From Eubacteriaceae bacterium (lineage in GTDB: Bacteria; Bacillota; Clostridia; Peptostreptococcales; Anaerovoracaceae), in assembly GCA_902362805.1 (NCBI GenBank), contig CABIXY010000001.1:186001-250000 (forward strand): a stretch of 64,000 bases of DNA. The letters run 5' to 3'. The position numbers were made by a program, and so were the translations under genes. The notes beneath the pieces are model-generated. The model worked only from the letters and a program-made list of their open reading frames with translations, had not been told where the DNA came from and ran no database searches. Of this stretch, positions 8,890 through 16,576 are shown one piece after another; the first letter of the stretch is position 1; each line of letters starts with the position of its first letter.

Positions 8890-8953
8890 TTGGTTACAAA
8901 ATAGCATAGCATTGGTTACAATCCTTCGCACAGCAATCCATAATATGTATAAT
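8890..8953 (+). promoter_or_regulatory. Agr promoter with two LytTR-type direct repeats
   Basis: TTGGTTACAA occurs twice in direct orientation (8890-8899 and 8912-8921), 22 bp apart start to start, about two helical turns as in AgrA sites. A TATAAT (8948-8953) lies downstream. The -35 position (8925-8930, TTCGCA) is poor, which fits an activator-dependent promoter for agrD. Confidence 0.72.
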
Positions 8954-8989
8954 AATAGCTACAGATATACTTAAGGAAGAGGTGACAGA

Positions 8990-9136
8990 ATGAACGTGTT
9001 AAAAAGAAAATCCATCGAAATGCTTGCGAAGGAAGCCAAGTTGATGACAAAGTTCAGTGTGAATTCAACCTGCAGAAACATTATGTATCAGCCGCAGATG
9101 CCAAAAGGTGCGGACAAGCTAAAGAAATATGACTAG
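8990..9136 (+). CDS. agrD: AgrD-like cyclic autoinducer peptide precursor
   Basis: A 48-codon gene starting at ATG 8990 after an AGGAAGAGGTG-type site. It has an N-terminal basic amphipathic region (residues 1-20), the core NSTCRNIM (25-32) and a charged tail beginning YQPQMPKG. Cys28 followed by four residues and a proline-containing acidic/basic tail is the hallmark of AgrD. The predicted signal is a five-residue thiolactone ring from Cys28 to Met32 with a short N-terminal tail. The ring pattern C-x-x-I-M resembles staphylococcal AIP-I. The stop overlaps the AgrB start by 8 bp, so the two are coupled. Exact N-terminal trimming cannot be predicted. Confidence 0.9.
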   Translation: MNVLKRKSIEMLAKEAKLMTKFSVNSTCRNIMYQPQMPKGADKLKKYD

Positions 9137-9692
9137 TATTTCTGAGAGGCTGTTAGGAAGTTTAATTAAAGAAAATATCATTTCTGCGGAAGATAGGGAA
9201 ATATATTTATTTGGGATAAAAGAATTGTTTTCGCAGATTTTTACTTATTTCATTATGTTTGGAATTGGTGCTGCCTTGGGCATGTTGATAGAGACGATTG
9301 TTTTTACGGCAGTTTATATGTCACTGCGTGTTTATGCAGGAGGTTATCATGCATCAACACAGCTAAGATGCTACATTTTGTCGTTTGGGATGTTAATCGC
9401 AGCGTTGTTGGTTATCCGCTGGATTAATGTTTCTGAGATTGTAGCAGGAGGGGCTATCATTTTAATAGGCGGTATTATTTATTTTATGGCGCCGTCCGAA
9501 CATAAGAATAAGCCGTTGTCGCAAAATGAAAAGAAGATTTATAAGAAAAAAGTAGGAAAAAGGGTTATTGTTTGTATTATGATTGCCTTTGCAGCAGCGG
9601 TAATTGATGTAGGAAAGATACTGGACACGATAGGAGTTGCAATGATGCTCCTCGTCATTATGATGATTTGTAATCGGCAAGAAAAGTGTTAG
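9129..9692 (+). CDS. agrB: AgrB-like membrane peptidase/cyclase
   Basis: A 187-residue polytopic membrane protein of the accessory gene regulator B family. It cuts the C-terminal tail of AgrD and closes the thiolactone ring. The catalytic dyad is visible in YAGGYHASTQLRC, His74 and Cys81. Four or more hydrophobic segments surround it, with a basic loop (KNKPLSQNEKKIYKKK) between two of them. The start lies inside the end of agrD. Confidence 0.94.
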   Translation: MTSISERLLGSLIKENIISAEDREIYLFGIKELFSQIFTYFIMFGIGAALGMLIETIVFTAVYMSLRVYAGGYHASTQLRCYILSFGMLIAALLVIRWINVSEIVAGGAIILIGGIIYFMAPSEHKNKPLSQNEKKIYKKKVGKRVIVCIMIAFAAAVIDVGKILDTIGVAMMLLVIMMICNRQEKC

Positions 9693-9717
9693 TATAGTTT
9701 GTGTGTGGATAAAAGAT

Positions 9718-9763
9718 AAACTGCCGGTATGATATTTTTATTAATGTCATGCCGGCAGTTTTT
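9718..9763. terminator. Bidirectional terminator between agrB and anti-sigma gene
   Basis: AAACTGCCGGTATGA pairs with TCATGCCGGCAGTTT, followed by T residues on plus and matching A residues for the minus strand. Confidence 0.88.
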
Positions 9764-9770
9764 AATGCTA

Positions 9771-10400
9771 TTACAATTTTCCATCTGCTAAGTCTTTGAT
9801 TTTGATCTTTACGTCTTTGTCTTTGTATTTGATAGTGACCACATCCTCGTCCGTCAGCTTGCGCTTGTTGCCATCTGTATTATAGATGGTGTCGTCATCG
9901 AGGAAGGTATAGCCGAAGTAAGCTCCTTTATGCGTCGGCTTTTTTAGTGGATTCTGGCGATGCATCTGCAGATTCACCTGTTCGCTGCCATCATCTAAGG
10001 AATAGTCTAGATAAGATTCCATGATCAGCTTTTCGTCCTTTGCAAAAAAACTCAATGTCACGACTTCTCCGACTTTTTCACATTTCACGGTGACGTCTCC
10101 TGAAGATGGCGTCCATTCATGTCCGTAGTAGTAAGCGGCGCCCCCAAACAGCAAGGCACATACCAAGACAGTTGCGCCGATGGCTTTCCAGGTTCTCTTT
10201 TTTAATTTTTTAAATGGGTTGATTTCCTTGGCGTTTGCGGTCTTAATCTCCGGTGCATCAACACTGGTCTGCATCTCTTCTAAATATTTTCTGCACGCAG
10301 GGCAAGTTTTCAGGTGCTCTTCGATCGCCCTGTTGCTCTCCTCGCTAGTCAATTCTTCAATGTAACTCGGGAGTAAGTCTCTGATTATTTCACACTTCAT
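9771..10400 (-). CDS. Zinc-finger anti-sigma factor, membrane-anchored
   Basis: A 209-residue protein. The N-terminal zf-HC2 domain has the HXXXCXXC zinc motif HLKTCPACRKYL near residue 30. A single membrane segment (AIGATVLVCALLFGGAAYY, about residues 73-92) precedes an extracytoplasmic domain of about 115 residues that I do not recognise. It lies 10 bp downstream of an ECF sigma gene and should hold that sigma at the membrane until a signal releases it. The signal is unknown. Confidence 0.88.
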   Translation of the reverse strand: MKCEIIRDLLPSYIEELTSEESNRAIEEHLKTCPACRKYLEEMQTSVDAPEIKTANAKEINPFKKLKKRTWKAIGATVLVCALLFGGAAYYYGHEWTPSSGDVTVKCEKVGEVVTLSFFAKDEKLIMESYLDYSLDDGSEQVNLQMHRQNPLKKPTHKGAYFGYTFLDDDTIYNTDGNKRKLTDEDVVTIKYKDKDVKIKIKDLADGKL

Positions 10401-10410
10401 CTCTATTCAC

Positions 10411-10884
10411 CTATCCTTTCGTAATCTTTTGTTTTGCACGGTAAAAGGTCACCCGCGCCCAGTTCTCGCTTTTTTCAAAAATGTCTCCGATTTCCCTGAA
10501 GGAAAAAGCACCAGTCAGCCTGAGAAGTACGATCTCTTTTTCGGTTTCAGATAAAACATGGACCTTGCGGAACAGTTCCATCTTCTCCTCCTTGAGACAG
10601 GCCTTGCTCTCCGGCGATGCTTCCTCTGAAACAATGCTGTCTGTCAGCTCTGATGGATCTCTGCGCTTTCGTTTGTCCAGCTCCTGGTACCATAGGTGCT
10701 TTGCGATTTGACAGAGCCAGGTGGAGACTTTGCACGTTCCGTCAAATTTTTCGGCACAGCGCACCGCCTGATAAAAAGTCTCCTGGGTCAGTTCTTCACT
10801 GGTGTGATCGTCATGACACAGGGTCATCAGGAATTTAAATACGGTCTGCGCATAATCGTTGTACACGACGTCCATGTCTAACAT
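10411..10884 (-). CDS. ECF-type RNA polymerase sigma factor
   Basis: A 157-residue sigma-70 family protein with region 2 (HTSEELTQETFYQAVR, residues about 25-45) and region 4 (EKEIVLLRLTGAFSFREIGD, about 115-135); no region 1 or 3. A GAGAGGTG site precedes the start. It is followed by its probable anti-sigma. The target promoters cannot be named from this window. Confidence 0.93.
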   Translation of the reverse strand: MLDMDVVYNDYAQTVFKFLMTLCHDDHTSEELTQETFYQAVRCAEKFDGTCKVSTWLCQIAKHLWYQELDKRKRRDPSELTDSIVSEEASPESKACLKEEKMELFRKVHVLSETEKEIVLLRLTGAFSFREIGDIFEKSENWARVTFYRAKQKITKG

Positions 10885-10981
10885 GTTATCACCTCTCTTA
10901 CTGCTTTACCCATATATCGTCAAATCGCAGGTTTCGTTACATTGATTATAAAAAATATTTTAACACAGAAGAAAAAAACTT

Positions 10982-11010
10982 TTGCAAAATATTTTTTCTA
11001 TTGATATAAT
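10982..11010 (+). promoter_or_regulatory. Promoter of MATE transcription unit
   Basis: TTGCAA (10982-10987), a 17-base spacer and TATAAT (11005-11010). The start would be near 11017, directly before the first leader hairpin. Confidence 0.75.
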
Positions 11011-11017
11011 AGGGCTA

Positions 11018-11129
11018 TAACGTGTAGCGAAAGCGTAATCCCAGTTTTCGTCAGACGTTATTTTTTTGTTCTCATTTAGCGCGCAGCCAAAGGCGTAAGA
11101 CCAGCTTACCCTTTGCCTGTGCGTTTTTT
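11018..11129 (+). promoter_or_regulatory. Two tandem terminator-like hairpins in MATE leader
   Basis: Hairpin 1: TAACGT (11018-11023) pairs with ACGTTA (11055-11060), inner CGAAA with TTTCG, then seven T. Hairpin 2: CGCGCAG (11080-11086) pairs with CTGTGCG (11117-11123), CAAAGG with CCTTTG, GTAAG with CTTAC, then six T. Both upper strands carry a similar CGTAA-NN-CCAG string, so one looks like a copy of the other. Two successive intrinsic terminators between promoter and gene suggest conditional readthrough. I cannot match it to a known riboswitch class. Confidence 0.65.
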
Positions 11130-11154
11130 GTAAGTAAAAATAGGAGGTTTTTAT

Positions 11155-12573
11155 ATGAGCGAAGGAAATGTAAATTCATTTCTTGAAAAAGAGAAAATCG
11201 GCAGCCTGATGAGGAAATATGCGCTTCCATGTATCATATCACTTTTAGTCGCTGCCCTTTATAACATCGTGGACCAAATTTTTATTGCCAATGCGGACTA
11301 TCTGGGTTCCTATGGGAATGCCGCTAATACGGTGGTTTTCCCCCTGACAGTGGTCGCCCTGGCTATCGCAGTCATGATCGGCGACGGCTGCTGTGCATTT
11401 GTCAGCATCAGTTTAGGAGCGCGAAATGAGGAAAATGCCCACAGGAGCATCGGAAATTCAGTGGTGCTGTGTATCGGCGCCAGCATTCTGGTGACGGCCT
11501 TATACTTCTTATTCCAGGAGCCGATTTTGACCATGTTTGGCGGCAGAGTAAACGAAGAGACCTTTGCCCTGTCCAAAGAGTATTTTACCTATATCACCGT
11601 GGGAATCCCCTTTTATATGTTCGGCCAGGCCATGAACCCGGTCATCAGATCCGATGGCAGCCCTAAATTTGCCATGCTGTCTACTTTGGCAGGAGCGGTG
11701 GTCAATATCGTCCTCGACCCTATCTTCATCTTCGGATTGAAATGGGGTATGATGGGAGCCGCTGTCGCTACGGTCCTCGGGCAGATTTTAACGGCAGGAT
11801 TGGCAGTGTGGTATCTGTTTCATATAAAAACAGTAAAATTGCAAAAAGACAGTTTTTCGCTCCATGGTAAAGTGATTTCCCGCTTTCTCTCTTTAGGCAT
11901 CTGCAGTTTTTTGTCACAGATATCCTTGGTTGCCGCTATGGCAGCGATCAATAACATGATTCAAAAATACGGCGCTATGGATGTCGTCTTTGGTCAGGCA
12001 GAATTTGCGCAGATTCCCATGGCAGTGGTAGGCATCGTCATGAAGTTCTTCCAGATTGTCATATCCATCGTGGTGGGCATGGCTGCCGGCTGTATCCCCA
12101 TTGTGGGGTACAATATCGGCGCTGGCAGAAAGGACCGGGCCGGGAAACTATTTAAATATCTGCTCCTGGCAGAGGGCTGTGTAGGTCTTGCGGCCCTTCT
12201 CATTGTAGAATTCATGCCGAGACAGCTGATTGCAATCTTTGGCGCAGCTAACGAGAGCGTTTATTACACCGATTTTGCAGTCAAAGCCTTCCGCGTCTAT
12301 CTCTGTATGATTATTTTTGCATGCATCAACAAGGCAACATTTATTTACCTGCAGTCTCTGGGAAAGGCGCTGCTCTCCACGTTGCTATCCATGGTCCGCG
12401 AAGTGCTGTTTGGCGTAGGCTTCGCATTGCTTCTGCCCGCATTTTTCGGACTTGATGGCGTATTATATTCCATGCCCATTGCAGATGGCGCCACCTTCAT
12501 CATTTCGGCGGCAGTCATCGTGTATACCCATCGACTATTGAAAGAAACAGGAGGAACCGAACATGTCAAATAG
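11155..12573 (+). CDS. MATE family efflux transporter
   Basis: A 472-residue inner-membrane exporter with about twelve membrane segments in two homologous halves. The opening GSLMRKYALPCIISLLVAAL and the NIVDQIFIA motif are typical of the NorM/DinF/MepA group, which expels cationic drugs or metabolites using Na+ or H+. The start follows AGGAGG. The gene lies behind a promoter and two terminator-like hairpins, so expression may respond to a ligand. Its last 11 bp overlap the kinase-like gene. Confidence 0.93.
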   Translation: MSEGNVNSFLEKEKIGSLMRKYALPCIISLLVAALYNIVDQIFIANADYLGSYGNAANTVVFPLTVVALAIAVMIGDGCCAFVSISLGARNEENAHRSIGNSVVLCIGASILVTALYFLFQEPILTMFGGRVNEETFALSKEYFTYITVGIPFYMFGQAMNPVIRSDGSPKFAMLSTLAGAVVNIVLDPIFIFGLKWGMMGAAVATVLGQILTAGLAVWYLFHIKTVKLQKDSFSLHGKVISRFLSLGICSFLSQISLVAAMAAINNMIQKYGAMDVVFGQAEFAQIPMAVVGIVMKFFQIVISIVVGMAAGCIPIVGYNIGAGRKDRAGKLFKYLLLAEGCVGLAALLIVEFMPRQLIAIFGAANESVYYTDFAVKAFRVYLCMIIFACINKATFIYLQSLGKALLSTLLSMVREVLFGVGFALLLPAFFGLDGVLYSMPIADGATFIISAAVIVYTHRLLKETGGTEHVK

Positions 12574-13147
12574 AATTATCACCATAAGCCGAGAGTTCGG
12601 CAGCGGCGGCAGGACCATCGGCAGGCAGACTGCGAAAAAATTGGGGATTTCCTGTTATGATCAGGAACTGTTAGAAGAGATGGTAAAAGAGAGCGGTTTT
12701 GCCGCAGATTACGTAAAAGAGACCAGTGAATATTCGCCGCATAACAGCTGGCTGTCCCACGCATTTTCCGGAAGGGCTATGGATGGATTCTCTAACGAGG
12801 ACTTCCTGTGGAAGCTGCAGGTGAAAATTATCAACGAAATAGCGGAAAAGGAGCCCTGCGTCATCGTAGGTCGGTGTGCCGACTATATTTTACGCGGCAA
12901 AGCTGATTTGCTCACGGTGTTCATTCATGCGGACCTTGCCTTTCGCAGTAAGCGAATAGTCCAGGTCTACGGTGAATCTGACGATGTTCCGGCAAAAAGG
13001 CTGCAAGAGAAAGACAAACGCCGGCAGGCGTACTATCAGTTTTACACCGACATGAAATGGGGGGAGGCTCGCAATTACCATATTTCGTTGGACAGCGGCA
13101 TACTCGGCATTGAGAAGTGCGAGGAGCTGATAGCGGAACTATTCTGA
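12563..13147 (+). CDS. Cytidylate kinase-like family protein
   Basis: A 194-residue P-loop protein of the AAA_26/cytidylate-kinase-like family. ITISREFGSGGRTIGRQTAKK (residues 6-26) holds the P-loop variant GSGGRTIG, and VIVGRCADYIL is the Walker B-like strand. True Cmk has a longer NMP-binding region, so the phosphate acceptor is uncertain. The start overlaps the MATE gene by 11 bp with an AGGAGG inside that gene, so they form one unit. A functional link to the exporter is unproven. Confidence 0.85.
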   Translation: MSNRIITISREFGSGGRTIGRQTAKKLGISCYDQELLEEMVKESGFAADYVKETSEYSPHNSWLSHAFSGRAMDGFSNEDFLWKLQVKIINEIAEKEPCVIVGRCADYILRGKADLLTVFIHADLAFRSKRIVQVYGESDDVPAKRLQEKDKRRQAYYQFYTDMKWGEARNYHISLDSGILGIEKCEELIAELF

Positions 13148-13169
13148 ACTGAAAGCGCTGCAATTTAAA

Positions 13170-13212
13170 TGCGAAGGGGCAGGCTCAATGCCGGGCTCCC
13201 TTCGCACTTTTA
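13170..13212. terminator. Terminator downstream of kinase-like gene
   Basis: TGCGAAGGG (13170-13178) and CCCTTCGCA (13198-13206) form the stem, followed by a broken T tract. It may also serve the convergent thioredoxin gene. Confidence 0.8.
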
Positions 13213-13258
13213 ACTTTTTGAGGCTATATGCAGGCAGCCCCTTAAAACCTTTTTAATT

Positions 13259-13570
13259 TTACAGTCCCAGCTGAGCAACCAATGCAGCCTTTGGTAATGC
13301 GCCCATGGTCTTCGCTTTGATTTCACCGCCTTCGAATTTAGCGACAGTCGGAAGGCTCATGATTCCGTACTGCAGAGCGACTTCCTGCTCATCGTCGGTG
13401 TTGAGCTTGCAGACCTTTACTTTGCCATCGTATTCCTCAGCCAGCTGGTCGATGGTCGGCGCCAGGTTGACGCAGTGGCCGCACCAAGGTGCCCAAAAAT
13501 CTACTAATACAGGAATGTCAGATTCTAAAACTTCCTTCTGGAAAGTGTCTTTTGTTAAGTTAATAATCAT
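13259..13570 (-). CDS. trx: Thioredoxin with CGHC active site
   Basis: A 103-residue single-domain thioredoxin. The redox motif is WAPWCGHC (Cys30, His32, Cys33), where classical thioredoxins have CGPC. CGHC is the motif of protein disulfide isomerase and raises the redox potential there. The cis-proline loop SLPTVAKF is present near residue 75. No signal peptide, so cytoplasmic. It follows the acyltransferase gene by 5 bp. Confidence 0.93.
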   Translation of the reverse strand: MIINLTKDTFQKEVLESDIPVLVDFWAPWCGHCVNLAPTIDQLAEEYDGKVKVCKLNTDDEQEVALQYGIMSLPTVAKFEGGEIKAKTMGALPKAALVAQLGL

Positions 13571-13575
13571 ATTCT

Positions 13576-14343
13576 CTACTCCTTTTCCTTTGCAGCCGCT
13601 TCGCGTTGTTCGATCAGCTGCGTTAGTGTTGTCCTAATAGTATTATCAACTTCGTGAGTTATATTCGCAATCTGATGCCTGTCCAAAGAAGCTGTATCAA
13701 TTGCGGGATGGATGACTACATCGATGACGGCACCACCTGTAATGATGCTCCTGGTTTCGAAGAGATCATAAGAGCCATTGATGGTGATAGGAACGATAGG
13801 TACCTTTGCCTTGGTAGCCAGTTTAAAGCTTCCGGCTTTGAACTCGGCCATTCTAGGGCCGCGGCTCCTGGTCCCTTCTGGAAATATGACCAGAGAAAAC
13901 CCATCTTTGAGGGTATCCACTCCGGCCTGTATGGATTTAAGCGCTTCTCTCGTGTTGCCCCTTTTAATAAAAACACCTCTGATTGTCCTGATCCATTTAC
14001 CAAAGTAGGGAACGTTCTCTAATGCATCTTTTGCGATAAAGCCGATCTGTCGTCCTTCCAGTGCCTTAAATAATACTACAATATCTCCATACCCCTCATG
14101 GTTGGAAATAAACACACATGGCCCATTTTCTGGCAAATTCTCTCTGCCACTGATATTGACGGTCAAATCGAAGAGGTCAATAACATTATCTACCCATAGA
14201 CCTGTCCAATATGCAATCAGCTCGCGCTCTTTCTCAAAATCACCGGCCTGCCTGGCCGCAGCAATTTCCTTCATATGTTTATTAAATATACCAACGGAGC
14301 GGAACAACCTGATGCCGTTGGGAATGTTTCTGAATAATTTCAA
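13576..14343 (-). CDS. Lysophospholipid acyltransferase (PlsC family)
   Basis: A 255-residue membrane-associated acyltransferase, probably making phosphatidic acid from 1-acylglycerol-3-phosphate. The HX4D catalytic motif is NHEGYGD (His82, Asp87), and FPEGTRSRG (about residue 158) is the substrate-phosphate motif. Hydrophobic segments flank the first motif. It is the first gene of a two-gene minus-strand unit with thioredoxin; the pairing has no obvious biochemical reason. Confidence 0.92.
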   Translation of the reverse strand: MKLFRNIPNGIRLFRSVGIFNKHMKEIAAARQAGDFEKERELIAYWTGLWVDNVIDLFDLTVNISGRENLPENGPCVFISNHEGYGDIVVLFKALEGRQIGFIAKDALENVPYFGKWIRTIRGVFIKRGNTREALKSIQAGVDTLKDGFSLVIFPEGTRSRGPRMAEFKAGSFKLATKAKVPIVPITINGSYDLFETRSIITGGAVIDVVIHPAIDTASLDRHQIANITHEVDNTIRTTLTQLIEQREAAAKEKE

Positions 14344-14458
14344 ATTCGTATACCTCCAATATAGAATTTCCCTCTCTACTAATATAACATAAAATCAGTG
14401 GAAATATCTACTCAAAAAGAGTATAATATTAGCATTAAGCGAATGAAAGGAGAACATC

Positions 14459-14686
14459 GTGGATAAGAGATATATTGCCCCTGTTGTCATCACGATACTG
14501 GCAGTTATTTATTTCCTAGGAATAGCCATTTGTTTTGCGTGTTCTATCTTTGAAGGCGTGCCGCTGGCGGCGGTTCTTTTGATGCTTTTCATTCCCATCG
14601 GAGCGGCGGCTCTGATCGTATATATGCTAATTCAAAGAATCAAAGAAATTAAGGGAGGCGAAGAAGATGAAGCTCGTAAATATTGA
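14459..14686 (+). CDS. Small two-helix membrane protein
   Basis: A 75-residue protein starting at GTG behind a GAAAGGAG site. Two hydrophobic helices (about residues 8-30 and 36-58) are followed by a charged tail KEIKGGEEDEARKY. I do not recognise the family. It overlaps the YbjQ-type gene by 20 bp, so they are probably coupled. A TATAAT-like -10 lies at about 14422. Confidence 0.75.
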   Translation: MDKRYIAPVVITILAVIYFLGIAICFACSIFEGVPLAAVLLMLFIPIGAAALIVYMLIQRIKEIKGGEEDEARKY

Positions 14687-14978
14687 TTACATTCCAGGAC
14701 AGGAATTTGATGTCCTCGGTATGGTAAAAGGTAACGTCGTACAGTCGAAGAACCTGGGTAAGGATATCGGCGCAGGCTTTAAGACCCTCGTTGGAGGCGA
14801 ACTGAAGGGCTATACGGATATGCTGCAGGAAGCTAGACAGATTGCAACAAAGAGAATGGTAGACGAAGCGGAGAGTTTGGGAGCTGATGCCATCGTCAAC
14901 GTTAAATTTGCCTCATCTGCGATCATGCAGGGAGCTGCAGAAGTCATCGCTTATGGAACAGCAGTAAAATTTAAATAA
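14667..14978 (+). CDS. YbjQ/UPF0145 family protein
   Basis: A 103-residue protein of the heavy-metal-binding-like UPF0145 (YbjQ) family: IPGQEFDVLGMVKGNVVQSK near the start, then ALxEAR-type segment MLQEARQIATKRMVDEAESLGADAIVNVKF. The family forms ring-shaped oligomers of unclear role and is often found next to small membrane proteins, as here. Cytoplasmic, no metal-ligand cysteines. Confidence 0.9.
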   Translation: MKLVNIDYIPGQEFDVLGMVKGNVVQSKNLGKDIGAGFKTLVGGELKGYTDMLQEARQIATKRMVDEAESLGADAIVNVKFASSAIMQGAAEVIAYGTAVKFK

Positions 14979-15003
14979 AGCGAAATCAAAAAGGGGAAAT
15001 TTG

Positions 15004-15648
15004 ATGGAGAGAATTGACAGAGAAAAACTAGTTTTACGGTCAGTTATCATAGGCGGAGCATTGATATGCTTCGCCTATATTGCATACACGGTGATGAGCT
15101 GTGATGTCCTCGGCTATGATACCGCAATCAGGGAATGGGTCTATGGTCTGCGAAGCCCGCTGCGTAATAGAATTTTGATCTGCATTACCTATCTGGGAAA
15201 TTGGCAGACCATTGTAATGCTGGGATTGGCTTTATTGATTTATCCGGGCACCAGAAGAAAAATAGGTCTGCCATTTGCTGTAACTGCAATTTCTTCGACG
15301 GTGATATACAAAATAGCAAAGTCGATTTTTCAGAGACCAAGGCCGGACCTTTCGGTCCGTATCATCGAGGAAAGCGGCTATTCTTTTCCCAGCGGACATT
15401 CTATGAACTGCATGGTGATATACGGGATTCTGATTTATCTGACCAGGCGCTATTGCAAGAACAGAACTGCGGCAAATTGGATTACCGTTTTGCTGGGGTT
15501 GTTAATTCTGGTTATCGGCTGCAGCCGGGTATACGTGGGCGTACATTTTCCGACAGACATTTTGGGAGGATGGAGCTTGGGCATCGCCGTGTTGACGGCG
15601 GCAATCATGATAATAGAGCGAATAAGAGGTGGAGAATATGATCATTGA
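15004..15648 (+). CDS. PAP2 family lipid phosphatase
   Basis: A roughly 214-residue membrane protein with about six helices. The three phosphatase motifs are KSIFQRPRP, PSGHSMN and SRVYVGVHFPTD, giving the catalytic histidines. Likely a phosphatidate, phosphatidylglycerophosphate or undecaprenyl-pyrophosphate phosphatase acting on the outer face. I chose ATG 15004 over TTG 15001 because AAGGGG (14991-14996) is then 7 bases away. Its end overlaps cysK by 11 bp. Confidence 0.92.
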   Translation: MERIDREKLVLRSVIIGGALICFAYIAYTVMSCDVLGYDTAIREWVYGLRSPLRNRILICITYLGNWQTIVMLGLALLIYPGTRRKIGLPFAVTAISSTVIYKIAKSIFQRPRPDLSVRIIEESGYSFPSGHSMNCMVIYGILIYLTRRYCKNRTAANWITVLLGLLILVIGCSRVYVGVHFPTDILGGWSLGIAVLTAAIMIIERIRGGEYDH

Positions 15649-16564
15649 TTCAATTACAGAGGCGATTGGAAAAACGCCTTTGATGAGACTGAAAAAAATA
15701 GAGACGATAGAGCACGCGGAGGCAGCTATCTATGGGAAGCTGGAGGCCATGAATCCGGCGGGCAGCATCAAAGACAGGGCGGCACTGTGGATGATCAGAG
15801 ATGCAGAGGAGAAGGGGCTGCTCAAGGAAGGCGGCACGATTATAGAACCGACTAGCGGAAATACGGGAATCGGTCTTGCAGCCATTGCTGCCGCAAAAGG
15901 ATATCAGGCCGTATTTGTGCTTCCTGATACCATGAGCGTAGAGCGAAGGAAGCTTCTGGCCGCCTATGGGGCTCAATTGGTGCTTACTGAGGGGGCAAAA
16001 GGCATGCAGGGGTCCGTAGATAAAGCGGAAGAACTGCACCAGGCAATTCCCGGCAGTATCGTCGCTGGTCAGTTTGTAAACTTTGCCAACGCACAGGCTC
16101 ATATCGATTCCACTGGACCGGAGATTTGGGAAGACCTTGACGGCAAGGTGGATCTGCTCGTGGCGGGTGTAGGCACTGGCGGCACGATTACTGGAATCGG
16201 CAGGTTTCTAAAAGAAAAGAATCCTTCAGCAAAGATTATCGCAGTTGAACCGAAGAACTCCCCTCTTCTGTCGGAAGGAAAGGCGGGACCGCATAATCTT
16301 CAAGGTATTGGCGCTAATTTTGTTCCCCCAGTGTTGGACCAGAATGTGATTGACGAAATTGTAACAGTTTTGGAAGAGGACGCTTATGATTTGGCAAGAA
16401 AACTGGCAAGGGAAGAAGGCTATCTGGCGGGCATCACGTCTGGTGCGGCCCTTTGGGCAGCGGTGCAGCTATCAAAACAGCCGGAAAATAAGGGGAAAAA
16501 TATTGTCGTAGTATTACCTGATTCAGGAGAGCGGTATTTATCCACGGTTCTCTTTGACGAATAA
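15638..16564 (+). CDS. cysK: Cysteine synthase A (O-acetylserine sulfhydrylase)
   Basis: A 308-residue PLP enzyme that makes cysteine from O-acetylserine and sulfide. NPAGSIKDRAA carries the PLP lysine (Lys45), TSGNTG is the substrate loop and GTGGTITG binds the cofactor phosphate. ATG 15638 is chosen over an in-frame GTG at 15629 because the AGAGGTGG site overlaps that GTG. The gene overlaps the PAP2 gene, so it is cotranscribed with envelope genes. Confidence 0.94.
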   Translation: MIIDSITEAIGKTPLMRLKKIETIEHAEAAIYGKLEAMNPAGSIKDRAALWMIRDAEEKGLLKEGGTIIEPTSGNTGIGLAAIAAAKGYQAVFVLPDTMSVERRKLLAAYGAQLVLTEGAKGMQGSVDKAEELHQAIPGSIVAGQFVNFANAQAHIDSTGPEIWEDLDGKVDLLVAGVGTGGTITGIGRFLKEKNPSAKIIAVEPKNSPLLSEGKAGPHNLQGIGANFVPPVLDQNVIDEIVTVLEEDAYDLARKLAREEGYLAGITSGAALWAAVQLSKQPENKGKNIVVVLPDSGERYLSTVLFDE

Positions 16565-16576
16565 AAAGGAGAAAAT

